Both the position numbers and the translations under genes were made by a program. From an uncultured Phascolarctobacterium sp. (GTDB lineage: Bacteria; Bacillota; Negativicutes; Acidaminococcales; Acidaminococcaceae): a DNA stretch of 64,000 bases. The notes under the pieces are model-generated. The model did not search any database and had not been told where the DNA came from. It saw only the letters and a list, made by a program, of their open reading frames with translations. Positions 29,028 to 38,904 of this stretch are shown here, one piece after another; within the stretch, counting starts at the first letter, position 1; each line of letters starts with the position of its first letter. Location of the stretch: positions 1-64,000 of the forward strand of contig NZ_CAADXO010000043.1 in assembly GCF_900753045.1 (NCBI RefSeq), read 5' to 3'.

Positions 29028-29080
29028 CTTAGGCGGATGTTTTGCAAGACGTGTTAAATAAAGAAAGGGAGTAAGAGAAG

Positions 29081-29902
29081 ATGAAAAAATTATTAGTTGC
29101 ATTACTGGCATTAGTAAGCCTGGCAGTTGTTGCTGCAGGCTGCGGCGGCGGGGACAAAAAGGCAGACAACGGTGCCGACAAAAAGGTTACTTTGAAGATT
29201 GGCGCTACTGCTGTACCGCACGCTGAAATCCTGAACCAGATTAAAGGCACCCTGGCTAAAGAGGGCGTAGACCTGCAGATTATCGAATTCAGCGATTATG
29301 TAAAACCGAATCTGGCTTTGAACGATAAGGAGCTGGATGCAAACTTCTTCCAGCATGAGCCTTATCTGGATACCTTCGTTTCCGAGCGCAAGATGAATCT
29401 TGTATCCGCAGGCAAGGTACATATCGAGCCGATGGGCATTTATTCTAAGAAAATCAAATCTTTGAATGATATCCCCGAAGGCGCTAAAATCGCTATTCCT
29501 AACGACCCGTCCAACGGCGGCCGTGCGCTGGCTCTGCTGCAAAGCGCTAAGCTGCTGAAGCTGAAGGATGGTGTTGGCGTTAAGGCTACCGTAGGCGATA
29601 TCGTGGGCAACGACAAGAAGCTGAAGATTGTGGAAATCGAAGCTGCTCTGCTGCCGCGTTCCATGGATGATACCGATTTGTCCGTTATCAACTCCAACTT
29701 CGCTATGGAAGCTAAGCTGAATCCGGTGAAGGATTCTCTGTTCACCGAGCCGAAGGAATCTCCGTATGCTAACATTGTTGCTGTCCGCAAGGGCGACGAA
29801 AACCGTCCGGAAATCCAGAAGCTGATGAATGCTCTGCGTTCTCCCGAAGTTAAGAAGTTCATCGAAGACAAATACAAAGGCGCTGTTGTTGCAGCGTTCT
29901 AA
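29081..29902 (+). CDS. metQ: Methionine-binding lipoprotein (NLPA family)
   Basis: Substrate-binding lipoprotein for the MetNI methionine importer. Signal peptide 1-19 with lipobox VAAGC (Cys about 21). The mature part has TLKIGATAVPHAEIL, the NLPA segment IIEFSDYVKPNLAL, and FFQHEPYLD. Controlled by the upstream SAM-I riboswitch, which supports methionine as ligand. No metN or metI is adjacent, so the ATPase and permease must be elsewhere. Confidence 0.94.
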   Translation: MKKLLVALLALVSLAVVAAGCGGGDKKADNGADKKVTLKIGATAVPHAEILNQIKGTLAKEGVDLQIIEFSDYVKPNLALNDKELDANFFQHEPYLDTFVSERKMNLVSAGKVHIEPMGIYSKKIKSLNDIPEGAKIAIPNDPSNGGRALALLQSAKLLKLKDGVGVKATVGDIVGNDKKLKIVEIEAALLPRSMDDTDLSVINSNFAMEAKLNPVKDSLFTEPKESPYANIVAVRKGDENRPEIQKLMNALRSPEVKKFIEDKYKGAVVAAF

Positions 29903-29915
29903 GCAAAGCAAAACT

Positions 29916-29947
29916 GCTGTCGCATGTCAAAGTGCGACAGCTTTTTT
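29916..29947 (+). terminator. Terminator after metQ
   Basis: GCTGTCGCA (29916-29924) and TGCGACAGC (29933-29941), then TTTTTT. Confidence 0.92.
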
Positions 29948-30056
29948 ATATAGCAAAATTTTGTTGCCGATGCAGGCGTAATAATGATACAATTATAAAA
30001 AACAGATGGGATGCGTGTAGAACGATTTACTGCTGCGGAAAGGGGGAGCTTAGCAT

Positions 30057-31760
30057 ATGACGGAAGCTTTAAAACTGCCTGTGGGAATAGAAGATTTTGC
30101 GGAAATTCGTCAGGCGGGCTTTTATTATGTTGATAAAACAAATTTCATTGAACAGCTGTTGGACGGCTGGGGCAAAGTTAATTTGTTTACAAGACCGCGG
30201 CGCTTCGGCAAGACGCTGAATATGAGTATGCTGCGCTATTTCTTTGAGATAGGAGCAGATGCTTCGTTGTTTGACGGCCTGCAGATTGCAAAAAACAAGA
30301 AGCTGTGCGAGGAGTATCAGGGAAAATATCCGGTAATCTTTCTTTCATTTAAGAATGTAGAGGGACTTACCTTTGCCGATGCGCAGTATCGTTTGGCTGA
30401 GCTGATTGCCGGAGAAGCAGAGCGCTTTGCTTTTTTTGCGCAGAGCGAGAAGCTGACGGAAAATGAGCGAAGCTTATATTGCGGACTGACGGCGGTGCGC
30501 GAGGGACGTTATACGCTGGCAGGCGAAGTCCTTGTTTCCGCCTTGCAGCTTTTATCGAAGCTTTTATCTAAGCATTACGGACAAAAAACGGTTATTCTGC
30601 TTGATGAATACGATGTGCCTTTGGATAAGGCCTTTCAGAACGGCTATTATAAGGAAATGGTGGCACTTATCCGCGGTATGCTCGGTCAGGCCTTAAAGAC
30701 GAACGAGTTTCTGCAGTTTGCTGTGTTGACAGGCTGCCTGCGTGTTTCTAAAGAAAGCATTTTTACAGGATTGAATAATTTTAAGGTGCTGTCGATTACC
30801 GATAACCGCTTTGATGAGCAGTTTGGCTTTACGGATGCTGAGGTGGAGCAGCTTTTGGCGGCCTATAATCTGGCAGACCATCTTGAGGAAACCAAGGCGT
30901 GGTATGACGGTTATCGCTTTGGTGATGCTGATGTTTATTGTCCGTGGGATGTTATCAACCATGTGGATGTGCTGCGCAGCAATCCGTCGGCCAAACCGCA
31001 GGCTTATTGGATAAATACCAGTGGCAATGCTTTGGTGAAGCTCTTCGTAGAGATGGCCGATAAATCGACGCGTGATGAGCTGGAGCGTCTTGTTGCAGGC
31101 GAGGCTATAGAAAAGCATATACGCTTAGAGCTGACCTATGATGAAATTGACAGCAGTATAGATAATCTTTGGAGCGTGCTTTTTACCACCGGTTATCTTA
31201 CGCAGAAGGGCGTGACAGAGGATGGCGCGTATAAGCTGGTGATTCCCAATCAGGAGATTCGCGAGGTGTATAAGCTGCAGATTCGGGAATGGTTTAAAAA
31301 GAAGGTTTTTGCCGACACTGAGCAGCTGCAGAGCTTTTGGCAGGCTTTCGCCAAGGGTGACAGCGAGGCGGTGGAGCTGTTTTTGAACAGGACTCTCAGC
31401 AATTCCATCAGCGTTTTTGATGCTAAGGGCAGGGATGCGGAAAGAGAAAATTCCTATCATATGCTTTTGGTAGGCTTGCTGGCAGGCAAGGCAGACTGGC
31501 TGGTGCGCTCTAATGTGGAAGCGGGCGAGGGCTTTGCGGATATTATTGTTGAAACAGATGATTTGGATGATGGCGTAATCGTAGAGCTGAAGTATGCGCA
31601 GACGATGACGGCGATGGAGAAAAGCTGTGCGAAGGCGTTGGCGCAGATTCGCGCAAAACGCTACGCAGAGTATCTGCATAATAATGGCAGAGAAAAAGTT
31701 TTACTTTACGGCATAGCCTTCTACAAGAAAAGGTGCAGAGTTGTGGTAGAAAAGCTGTAG
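30057..31760 (+). CDS. AAA-ATPase-like protein with C-terminal PD-(D/E)XK nuclease domain
   Basis: Family of AAA_ATPase-like/PDDEXK fusion proteins that is greatly expanded in gut anaerobes; function unproven. The N-terminal LPVGIEDFAEIR and YYVDKT motif precedes the Walker A variant RPRRFGKTLN (about 46-55). The Walker B-like VILLDEYDVPLD lies near 180-190. The C-terminal domain contains EGFADIIVE...VIVELKYA, the Asp...Glu-x-Lys nuclease core. 567 aa. It stands alone between terminators and has a GGGGGAG ribosome site. A second member of the family, of similar layout, is at 39086. Confidence 0.88.
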   Translation: MTEALKLPVGIEDFAEIRQAGFYYVDKTNFIEQLLDGWGKVNLFTRPRRFGKTLNMSMLRYFFEIGADASLFDGLQIAKNKKLCEEYQGKYPVIFLSFKNVEGLTFADAQYRLAELIAGEAERFAFFAQSEKLTENERSLYCGLTAVREGRYTLAGEVLVSALQLLSKLLSKHYGQKTVILLDEYDVPLDKAFQNGYYKEMVALIRGMLGQALKTNEFLQFAVLTGCLRVSKESIFTGLNNFKVLSITDNRFDEQFGFTDAEVEQLLAAYNLADHLEETKAWYDGYRFGDADVYCPWDVINHVDVLRSNPSAKPQAYWINTSGNALVKLFVEMADKSTRDELERLVAGEAIEKHIRLELTYDEIDSSIDNLWSVLFTTGYLTQKGVTEDGAYKLVIPNQEIREVYKLQIREWFKKKVFADTEQLQSFWQAFAKGDSEAVELFLNRTLSNSISVFDAKGRDAERENSYHMLLVGLLAGKADWLVRSNVEAGEGFADIIVETDDLDDGVIVELKYAQTMTAMEKSCAKALAQIRAKRYAEYLHNNGREKVLLYGIAFYKKRCRVVVEKL

Positions 31761-31767
31761 ACGGCTT

Positions 31768-31820
31768 GCAGGCTTGTGGCTTTACCTGAGGGGAAGGCCG
31801 TGGGCCTGCTTTTTATTTTT
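31768..31820 (+). terminator. Terminator after the 30057 ATPase gene
   Basis: GCAGGC (31768-31773) and GCCTGC (31804-31809) close a branched stem, followed by TTTTTATTTTTT. Confidence 0.65.
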
Positions 31821-31887
31821 TGACGCATCCGCCTGCAAAATATGCTATACTTAAAGAAAAACTAATCTTAAAATCGTGAGGTAGAAT

Positions 31888-33111
31888 ATGCGTAAATATG
31901 CAAAATTTTTCGTAACCCCGAAGGGTGAGCGCGCTGCGCGCGGCGGTCATCCTTGGGTGTTTGGTGAAGAGGTAACTAAAATTGAAGGCGATTATGCCAA
32001 CGGTGACTTGGTGGATGTTGTAACCTCCAAGGGAAAATATTTGGGCACCGGTTTTGTGAACGACCATTCCAAAATCCGTGTGCGCATTATTTCCACCAAT
32101 ACTAATGATAAGTTTGACGAAGCCTTTTGGGAGCGCCGCCTGCGCTATGCGTTGGATTACCGTCTGACGGTTATGGGCGAGCGTGATTTTAACTGCTGCC
32201 GCCTGATTTTCGGCGAAGCGGATATGTTCCCAGGCCTGACTGTAGACCGCTACAATGATTTGCTGGTAACGCAAACACTGTCCTTGGGCATTGAAATGCG
32301 CAAGCAGATGCTGTTTGAGCTGCTGATTAAAATTCTGCGCGAGATGGGACAGGAAATCCGCGGTCTTTATGAGCGTAACGACGTAAGAATCCGCCTGCTG
32401 GAGGGCATGGAGGAGGGCAAGCACTGGTTTGCTACCGATTTGTGCCCCGAACCCGGCGCTGTGACTACCGAGATTGTCGAAAACGGCATCGAATATACGG
32501 TTGATGTAGAAAACGGCCAAAAGACCGGCTTCTTCCTCGACCAGAAGTATAACCGTCAGGCGATTGCCAAGATTGCCAAGGGCAAGCATGTGCTGGACTG
32601 CTTCACCCATACCGGTTCCTTTGCGCTGAATGCTGCCAAGGGCGGCGCTGCGAGCGTTACCGCGGTTGATATCAGTGCGGAGGCAGTGCAGATGGCGGAG
32701 CATAACGCTGCGATTAACAATTGCTCCGATGTTATGCACGGCCTGCAGGCGAATGTTTTTGATTTGCTGAGCGATTTGTTCAACAAGCATTCCCGTGAAT
32801 ATGACTTTATTATTCTGGACCCGCCGGCATTCACCAAATCCGGCAGCACGGTGAAGAATGCGATTCGCGGTTACAAGGAAATCAACCTGAAGGCGATGAA
32901 GTTGCTGCCGCGCGGCGGTTATCTGGCAACCTGCTCCTGCTCGCACTTTATGAAGGAGGAGCTGTTTGTGAAGATGCTGCAGGACGCTGCGCATGACGCC
33001 AACGTTTCTCTGCGTCAGATTGAAGCGCGTCAGCAATCTCCGGACCATCCGATTCTGTGGCAGGTTCCGGAAACAAATTATCTCAAATTCTACATCTTCC
33101 AGGTAGTATAA
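31888..33111 (+). CDS. Class I SAM-dependent rRNA methyltransferase (RlmI/PUA family)
   Basis: Predicted to methylate a 23S rRNA cytosine (RlmI-like m5C). An N-terminal PUA-type domain (about 1-75, RAARGGHPWVFGEEV) precedes a Rossmann methyltransferase. The latter has KTGFFLDQKYNR, VLDCFTHTGSFALNAA (SAM loop), VTAVDIS, and FIILDPPAFTKSGS (motif IV), then ATCSCSHFM (motif VI Cys). 407 aa. GTGAGG ribosome site. The precise site of modification is not inferable. Confidence 0.9.
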   Translation: MRKYAKFFVTPKGERAARGGHPWVFGEEVTKIEGDYANGDLVDVVTSKGKYLGTGFVNDHSKIRVRIISTNTNDKFDEAFWERRLRYALDYRLTVMGERDFNCCRLIFGEADMFPGLTVDRYNDLLVTQTLSLGIEMRKQMLFELLIKILREMGQEIRGLYERNDVRIRLLEGMEEGKHWFATDLCPEPGAVTTEIVENGIEYTVDVENGQKTGFFLDQKYNRQAIAKIAKGKHVLDCFTHTGSFALNAAKGGAASVTAVDISAEAVQMAEHNAAINNCSDVMHGLQANVFDLLSDLFNKHSREYDFIILDPPAFTKSGSTVKNAIRGYKEINLKAMKLLPRGGYLATCSCSHFMKEELFVKMLQDAAHDANVSLRQIEARQQSPDHPILWQVPETNYLKFYIFQVV

Positions 33112-33153
33112 AAACTCAGTCTAAAAATATGCTGCTGTTAAGGGGGCGTTATT

Positions 33154-34317
33154 GTGCAGGCTTTAGAGGGTATTCGTGTGCTTGATTTGTCACGGCTGCT
33201 GCCGGGACCGTATTGTACAATGCTGCTGGCCGATTTCGGCGCGGAGGTTATCAAAATCGAGGAGCCGGGACGGGGAGATTATGCCCGCAGTTTTCCGCCG
33301 TTTCTCAAGGATTTCGGTTATTGGCATCTGCAGCTGAACCGCAATAAAAAGAGCGTAGTGCTCAACCTGAAAGCGGATGCGGGACGCAAGGCGTTTCTGG
33401 AGCTGGTGAAAACCGCCGACGTGGTGGTGGAAAGCTATCGTCCGGGTGTACTGGAAAAGCTGGGCATTGACTATGCGGCGGCGAAGGCGGTGAATCCGCG
33501 AATTATCTACTGCTCGCTGACAGGCTACGGCAAAAAGGGACCGCTCGCCAAGCAGGCGGACCATGATATCGGTTACGTGAGCCTGGCAGGCATTACCGCT
33601 ATGAGTGGTGAGGCGCAGGGCAAGCCTGCTATTCCGGGCGTACTGATGGCGGATATGAATGCGTCGATGGCGGCGGGCATGAGCATTATGATTGCGCTGC
33701 GCCATGCACAGATGACGGGCGAGGGTCAGGAAATAGATATTTCGCTGTACAATGTGGCGATGACGCTGATGCCCGGTGCTGCCAGCCTGTACTTCGGCAG
33801 CGGTTTTGTGGCAGAGCGCGGTAACAACTGGCTGACGGGTGCCAACGCCAACTACAACATTTATGCAACGAAGGAAGGGCGCTACCTTGCGGTGGGTTGC
33901 CTGGAAAAGAAGTTCTGGAGCAACCTGTGCGCTGTGCTGCAGCGCCCCGATATGACGGACCTGATAGATGATGATGCTAACCATGACTACCTAAAGCAGC
34001 AGCTGACGCTGGAGTTTGCCAAGCACACGCTGCCCGAATGGGAGCAGCTGCTTGCAGGCAGGGATACCTGCGTAACGCCGGTGCTGGATTTTGCCGAGGC
34101 GGTGGACGCGGAGCAGACCAAGGCCAACGAGATGGTGCTTGATGTAGAGGATGCGGAGCTTGGCAGCTACCGGCAGCTGGGCTTTGCCATGAAGCTGAGC
34201 GAAACGCCGGCAGCGCTGCAAAAGCGTGCGCCTCGCCTGGGCGAGGACACGCAGCAGGTGCTGTCGCAGGCGATTGCCGATGAAAAACTGCTGGCGGAAG
34301 CATTGCAGAGCAAATAA
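33154..34317 (+). CDS. CaiB/BaiF-type family III CoA transferase
   Basis: Transfers CoA between organic acids through a covalent Asp-acyl/CoA intermediate. Family landmarks: RVLDLSRLLPGPYCTMLLADFGAEVIK-type N-terminus (GTG start at 33154 after AAGGGGG), VVVESYRPGVLEKLGID, CSLTGYGKKGP, and GVLMADMNAS with the probable catalytic Asp. 387 aa. Substrate unknown (2-methylacyl-CoA racemase-like members also occur in the family). No partner dehydratase or ligase is next to it. Confidence 0.9.
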   Translation: MQALEGIRVLDLSRLLPGPYCTMLLADFGAEVIKIEEPGRGDYARSFPPFLKDFGYWHLQLNRNKKSVVLNLKADAGRKAFLELVKTADVVVESYRPGVLEKLGIDYAAAKAVNPRIIYCSLTGYGKKGPLAKQADHDIGYVSLAGITAMSGEAQGKPAIPGVLMADMNASMAAGMSIMIALRHAQMTGEGQEIDISLYNVAMTLMPGAASLYFGSGFVAERGNNWLTGANANYNIYATKEGRYLAVGCLEKKFWSNLCAVLQRPDMTDLIDDDANHDYLKQQLTLEFAKHTLPEWEQLLAGRDTCVTPVLDFAEAVDAEQTKANEMVLDVEDAELGSYRQLGFAMKLSETPAALQKRAPRLGEDTQQVLSQAIADEKLLAEALQSK

Positions 34318-34322
34318 AAAAT

Positions 34323-34352
34323 GACCTCCTGAATTTTCAGGAGGTCTAATTT
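34323..34352. terminator. Bidirectional terminator between the CoA transferase and aminotransferase genes
   Basis: GACCTCCTGAA (34323-34333) and TTCAGGAGGTC (34336-34346) with a TT loop. T-rich tails occur on both strands. Confidence 0.9.
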
Positions 34353-34380
34353 TTTGGTAAGATTTAAAGTTTTGGTGAGC

Positions 34381-35577
34381 TTATTTTTCTACACGGCCGG
34401 GATATGCTTTGAGTGCTTCGCCCAGAATGTAGATAGCGCGCTCCAGATCCTCGCTCTTTAATACATAAGCAAGGCGTGCTTCGTTGATGCCGCTGCCGGG
34501 GGTGTTGTAGAAGCCGTTGCCGGGAGCAAACATAACAGTTTCACCGTCGATAGCGAAGTTTTCCAGAGTCCAGATAGCAAATTTTTCTGCATCGTCAACA
34601 GGCATGTTAACCATGATGTAGAAAGCGCCCTTCGGATCGGAAGCCTTTACGCCGGGGAGCTTCTTCAAAGCTGCAACGATGGTGTCGCGGCGTTTTTTGT
34701 ATTCCTTGTTAACCTCTTCCAGATAGCTTGCCGGAGTGGTGTACAGAGCTGCTGCGCCGACCTGCTCCAGAATCGGGCTGCACAGACGAGCCTGGCAGCA
34801 TTTGATAATCTGCTTGCTGAGCTCTTTGTTTTTGCTGATGATGCAGCCGATACGCGCACCGCAGGCGCTGTAGCGTTTGGAAACGGAATCGATGATGATC
34901 AGGTTGTCGTCCAGCTCGGGCATGGTGCCGAAGCTGCGATATGCACCGTCATAAACGAATTCACGGTATACTTCGTCAGCGATTAAAGCCAGGTTATGCT
35001 TGCGCACGATGCGGGAAATCATATCCTGCTCTTCTTCGGTATAAACTACGCCGGTAGGGTTGCCGGGGTTGGTGAGCAGAATTGCTTTAGTTTTCGGAGT
35101 GATGTGTTTTTCGATTTCTTCTTCGCTGGGCAGGTGGTAACCGTTTTCTACGCTGGTAGGAACAGCGTTGATTTTAGCGCCGAACTCCTTGCAGAAGGTG
35201 GTGTAGTTAGCGTAGAAGGGTTCGAAAACCATGATTTCGTCGCCGGGGTCGCACAGAGCCATAACTGCGAAAATCAGGGCCTCGCTGCCGCCGTTGGTAA
35301 CGAAAATATCTTCAATAGCATAATCCATGCCTTTTTCTGCATAATATTTCTGTACAGCCTTCAGGAGGAACATTTCGCCCTTGGAATTGCTGTAGGCGAT
35401 TACCGGTGCCTGGAATTCACGCACACTGTCCATGAATTGTGCCGGAGTGGCAATATCAGGCTGGCCGATGTTCAGATGATAAACCTTTTTACCTGCAGCC
35501 TTGGCTGCGTCAGCATATGGGGACAGCTTTCTGATAGGAGATGCTGTCAGGCTTTGAATACGTTGAGAAAGTATCAT
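34381..35577 (-). CDS. PLP-dependent aminotransferase, class I/II (aspartate aminotransferase-like)
   Basis: 398-aa fold-type I aminotransferase. Visible: YHLNIGQPDIATP at the N-terminus, NGGSEALIFAVMAL, LLTNPGNPTGVVYTEEE (Asn-Pro-Gly substrate region), LIADEVYREFVYDG (Asp/Tyr to PLP) and SVSKRYSACGARIG with the Schiff-base Lys. The C-terminal Arg for the substrate carboxylate is in EARLAY. Substrate could be aspartate, aromatic amino acids or alanine. It stands alone, ending at the bidirectional terminator. Confidence 0.92.
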   Translation of the reverse strand: MILSQRIQSLTASPIRKLSPYADAAKAAGKKVYHLNIGQPDIATPAQFMDSVREFQAPVIAYSNSKGEMFLLKAVQKYYAEKGMDYAIEDIFVTNGGSEALIFAVMALCDPGDEIMVFEPFYANYTTFCKEFGAKINAVPTSVENGYHLPSEEEIEKHITPKTKAILLTNPGNPTGVVYTEEEQDMISRIVRKHNLALIADEVYREFVYDGAYRSFGTMPELDDNLIIIDSVSKRYSACGARIGCIISKNKELSKQIIKCCQARLCSPILEQVGAAALYTTPASYLEEVNKEYKKRRDTIVAALKKLPGVKASDPKGAFYIMVNMPVDDAEKFAIWTLENFAIDGETVMFAPGNGFYNTPGSGINEARLAYVLKSEDLERAIYILGEALKAYPGRVEK

Positions 35578-35757
35578 GAAAAAAACTCCTTGCTATTATT
35601 TATTGTTTGGGGCAGTTGTAACTGCTTTGTTTATTATAGCACAGATTTTGCCGAGATTGTATATAGTAAAATATTAATACTGTATACATTTGACTTTTTG
35701 ACGCAAGCACTTTTTGAAGAAAAAGTTTGGCAAATGGTTGTCGTTCGCAGAATGCTT

Positions 35758-35786
35758 TTGCATAAATATTAAAAAAATGCTATAAT
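35758..35786 (+). promoter_or_regulatory. Promoter of the AbgT transporter gene
   Basis: TTGCAT (35758-35763) and TATAAT (35781-35786) with a 17-nt spacer. Confidence 0.65.
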
Positions 35787-35828
35787 GGGGACGTTATTTT
35801 TAATTTTTTGAAGGAGTGATTGTCCCCT

Positions 35829-37382
35829 ATGCAAACAACGCAAGCAAAAAATCAGACCGGCGGCATCCTCGGCCTGATTGAACGCGTCGGCAACAAAATA
35901 CCCGATATCACGATTTTGTTCATCGGTGCGTTTGTCATCTGCTGCATTATGTCAGCAATTCTTTCGACGATGCACTTTGGTTATGTGCATCCTACTACCG
36001 GCAAGGAAATCGTAGTCAACAATATGTTGAGCGGCAAAAACCTTGTCGCACTGTTAAGCAAGATGGTTACCAACTATTCCGGCTTCCCTCCGCTGGGCAT
36101 GGTAATCGTTGCTACCCTGGGTATCGGTATTGCTGACGGCTCCGGCTACATCAATACTGCGCTGAAAAAAATTCTGGCGATTACGCCTAAGTTTTTGATT
36201 ACCCCGATTATTATTCTCGTCGGTATGCTGAGCCATCTCGGTCCCGATACAGGCTATGTAATCATCATCCCGGTTGCGGCCTACATGTATTATGCGAGCG
36301 GCAAGCATCCACTGGCTGGTATCGGCGCATCCTTCGCAGGTATTGCCGGTGCCTTCGCTGCCAACTATACTCCGTCCGCGATTGACCCGGTTATTCAGGG
36401 CTTCACCCAGAGCGCTGCGCAGATTATCGACCCGTCCTATCAGGTTAACGTACTGTGCAACTATTTCTACGCTTTCGGTGCAACCTTCCTCGTAATCCCC
36501 AGCTGCTGGTGGGTAACGGAAAAGATTGTTGAGCCGTGGCTGTGGAAAAACTGCCCGCTCGATGATGATATCGAGGTAGGAGAGGACGGCAACACCGCCG
36601 TAACTCCCAAGGAAAACCGTGCATTTTACGCTGCTACCGGTCTTTTGATTGTGATGGTTGCGCTGCTCGTGTACCTGCTTCTGCCGGCCGATTCCATCTT
36701 CCGCGATGACAAGGGCATGCTGGCAAGCTTCAAGGCGCCGATTATGCAGTCCATCGTTTCTCTGTTGTTTGTGTTCACCGGCGCTGTCGGCCTGACCTAC
36801 GGCGTGATGGTAGGTAAATTCAAATCTCCGAAGGATGTTACCACTGCGATGGAGGATATCACCAAAACTCTGGTGCAGCTGATTGTATTCTACTTCTTCG
36901 CTGCGCAGTTTCTCTATGCCTTCGGTGCTTCCAACATGGGCGCGCTGATTGCGATTGCCGGCGCTGAGTTCCTGAAGTCCCTGGCACTGCCGCCGCAGGT
37001 AACTATTTTCGGCATCATCATCTTCGTTGCGATGCTGAATCTTATTATTACCTCTGCTTCCGCTAAGTGGGCGATTCTAGCACCTATCTTCGTGCCGATG
37101 CTGATGGCTGTAGGCATTGCGCCGGAGCTGACTCAGGTTGCCTTCCGCGTGAGTGACTCTGCGGTTAACGTTGTAACTCCGATGTTCGCGTTCTATCCGC
37201 TGATTATCCTCTATTGCCAGAAGTATGTGAAGAGCGCCGGTATCGGTACGCTGAGCTCCCTGATGCTGCCGTACACTATTACGCTGCTGGTTACTTTGAC
37301 GATTATGCTGTATGCGTTCTGGTTCCTTGATATACCTTTAGGATTACAAGCGGACTATGTATATCCCAGACGTATAATGTAA
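35829..37382 (+). CDS. AbgT-family transporter
   Basis: Polytopic inner-membrane protein of the p-aminobenzoyl-glutamate transporter family, about 517 aa with 11-12 predicted membrane segments. The signature GMLSHLGPDTGYVIIIPVAA and the C-terminal ASAKWAILAPIFVPML, VSDSAVNVVTPMFAFYPL match the family. Members import aminobenzoyl-glutamate or export antimetabolites. The following gene is an M20 peptidase, so uptake followed by hydrolysis of a glutamyl conjugate or peptide is plausible. Start: ATG at 35829 preferred (AAGGAG 12 nt upstream); TTG at 35820 is an alternative. Confidence 0.9.
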   Translation: MQTTQAKNQTGGILGLIERVGNKIPDITILFIGAFVICCIMSAILSTMHFGYVHPTTGKEIVVNNMLSGKNLVALLSKMVTNYSGFPPLGMVIVATLGIGIADGSGYINTALKKILAITPKFLITPIIILVGMLSHLGPDTGYVIIIPVAAYMYYASGKHPLAGIGASFAGIAGAFAANYTPSAIDPVIQGFTQSAAQIIDPSYQVNVLCNYFYAFGATFLVIPSCWWVTEKIVEPWLWKNCPLDDDIEVGEDGNTAVTPKENRAFYAATGLLIVMVALLVYLLLPADSIFRDDKGMLASFKAPIMQSIVSLLFVFTGAVGLTYGVMVGKFKSPKDVTTAMEDITKTLVQLIVFYFFAAQFLYAFGASNMGALIAIAGAEFLKSLALPPQVTIFGIIIFVAMLNLIITSASAKWAILAPIFVPMLMAVGIAPELTQVAFRVSDSAVNVVTPMFAFYPLIILYCQKYVKSAGIGTLSSLMLPYTITLLVTLTIMLYAFWFLDIPLGLQADYVYPRRIM

Positions 37383-37413
37383 TATTATTTCAGAGATGAT
37401 ATAATGAAGATAG

Positions 37414-37520
37414 CCTCTCCTTGGGGAGAGGTGCCGAGCTTGTCGAGGCGGAGAGGGGAGCATCTGCAACCTTTCTCTTGTCCTATAGCTAATTCACCTT
37501 GCCTCCCATCAAAGGGGAGG
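37414..37520. repeat. Palindromic intergenic repeat
   Basis: CCTCTCC (37414-37420)/GGAGAGG (37425-37431) and CCTCCC (37502-37507)/GGGAGG (37515-37520) form two hairpins flanking a GAGG-rich segment between abgT and pepT. The style is that of dispersed intergenic palindromes seen in many Firmicutes; genome-wide copy number is not visible here. Confidence 0.55.
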
Positions 37521-37585
37521 TGGCTGCGAGCATAGCGAGCAGACGGAAGGGTGTTATATGTATTTATGAAAGAAGGTCTTTGAAA

Positions 37586-38830
37586 ATGTCTTTGCAAGAA
37601 CGTTTGACTGAACGCTTTTTACGTTACGCTGCCGTACCATCCCAAAGTAAGGAGGGCTGTACTGTTGTCCCCAGTACTCCCGGCCAATGGGATATGGCTA
37701 AGCTGCTGAAGGAGGATTTGGCTGAGTTTGGTCTGGTGGACCTGGAAATCAGCGAATTCTGCGTGCTGACAGGCCGTCTGCCGGCTAACCTGCCTGCAGG
37801 TCACGCTCCCGTGCCGAATGTAGGCTGGGTTGCGCACATGGATACCGTTGACGTAAACCTTTCTCCTGAGGTACACCCGCAGATTGTGAAAAACTATCAG
37901 GGCGGCGATGTACTGCTGAACGCTGAAAAGCAAATCTATATTAAGGTAAGCGAGCATCCCGAGCTGAATAAATATATCGGCAGCGACCTGATTACCAGCG
38001 ACGGTACTTCTGTACTGGGCGCAGATAATAAGGCTGCCGTTGCTAACCTGATGGTTGCACTGGAAACTATCATCAAAGAAAACCGTCCGCACGGCGAAAT
38101 TTATGTAGCTTTCGTTCCGGATGAAGAGGTTGGCCTTTGCGGCGCGAAGAAGATGGATTTCAGTAAGTTCCCGGTTGAATTTGCTTATACCATTGACTGC
38201 TGCGAGCTGGGCGAGGTTGTATACCAGACCTTTAACGCAGGCAGCGCACATATTAAAATCAAGGGCGTAACCGCACATCCGATGTCTGCCAAGAACACTC
38301 TGGTTAACCCGGCGCTGGTTGCCGTAGATATCATCAACTGCTTCGACAGAATGCAGACTCCGGAGCACACCGAAGGCACCGAAGGCTTTATCTGGGTGCA
38401 GGCTATTAAATCCAACGCTGCGGAAGCTACTTTGGATATCAAAATCCGCGACCATAACAAAAAAATGTATGAAGCACGCAAGGAGTTCATCCGTCATGCT
38501 GTGGAATATGTACAGGCCAAGAATCCGAAGGCCGGCATTGAGCTGAACATCACCGACGTATACGGCAACATTGCCGATGCGCTGAACGATGACAACAGAA
38601 AATGCGTGGAGTACATTTTTGAGGCTATGAAGGAGCTGGATATCGAGCCGAAGGATATCGCTATGCGCGGCGGCACCGATGGTTCCTTTATTTCCACCAA
38701 GGGCATTCCGACGCCGAACTATTTCACCGGCGCGCTCAACTTCCACTCCAACTGCGAGTTTATGCCGATGGCTGCAGTGGAAAAATCCTGCCTGATGACT
38801 TTGAAGCTGGTTGAGCTGATTACCAAATAA
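37586..38830 (+). CDS. pepT: Peptidase T (tripeptide aminopeptidase, M20 family)
   Basis: Cytosolic zinc aminopeptidase releasing N-terminal residues from tripeptides. Motifs: VGWVAHMDTVDV (metal-binding His and Asp), LGADNKAAVANLMVAL (bridging Asp), PDEEVGLCGAKKMD (catalytic Glu-Glu), and MRGGTDGSFIS near the C-terminus. 414 aa, normal for PepT. The ATG at 37586 follows AGAAGG; the frame is open further upstream but that part overlaps the intergenic palindromes. Confidence 0.95.
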   Translation: MSLQERLTERFLRYAAVPSQSKEGCTVVPSTPGQWDMAKLLKEDLAEFGLVDLEISEFCVLTGRLPANLPAGHAPVPNVGWVAHMDTVDVNLSPEVHPQIVKNYQGGDVLLNAEKQIYIKVSEHPELNKYIGSDLITSDGTSVLGADNKAAVANLMVALETIIKENRPHGEIYVAFVPDEEVGLCGAKKMDFSKFPVEFAYTIDCCELGEVVYQTFNAGSAHIKIKGVTAHPMSAKNTLVNPALVAVDIINCFDRMQTPEHTEGTEGFIWVQAIKSNAAEATLDIKIRDHNKKMYEARKEFIRHAVEYVQAKNPKAGIELNITDVYGNIADALNDDNRKCVEYIFEAMKELDIEPKDIAMRGGTDGSFISTKGIPTPNYFTGALNFHSNCEFMPMAAVEKSCLMTLKLVELITK

Positions 38831-38904
38831 AAAATGCTTGACAAATGCGTCGCTTTCCTGTAAAATCTTACTTGTTTCCGACGCAAATGCGCGCGAAGCC
38901 TATT

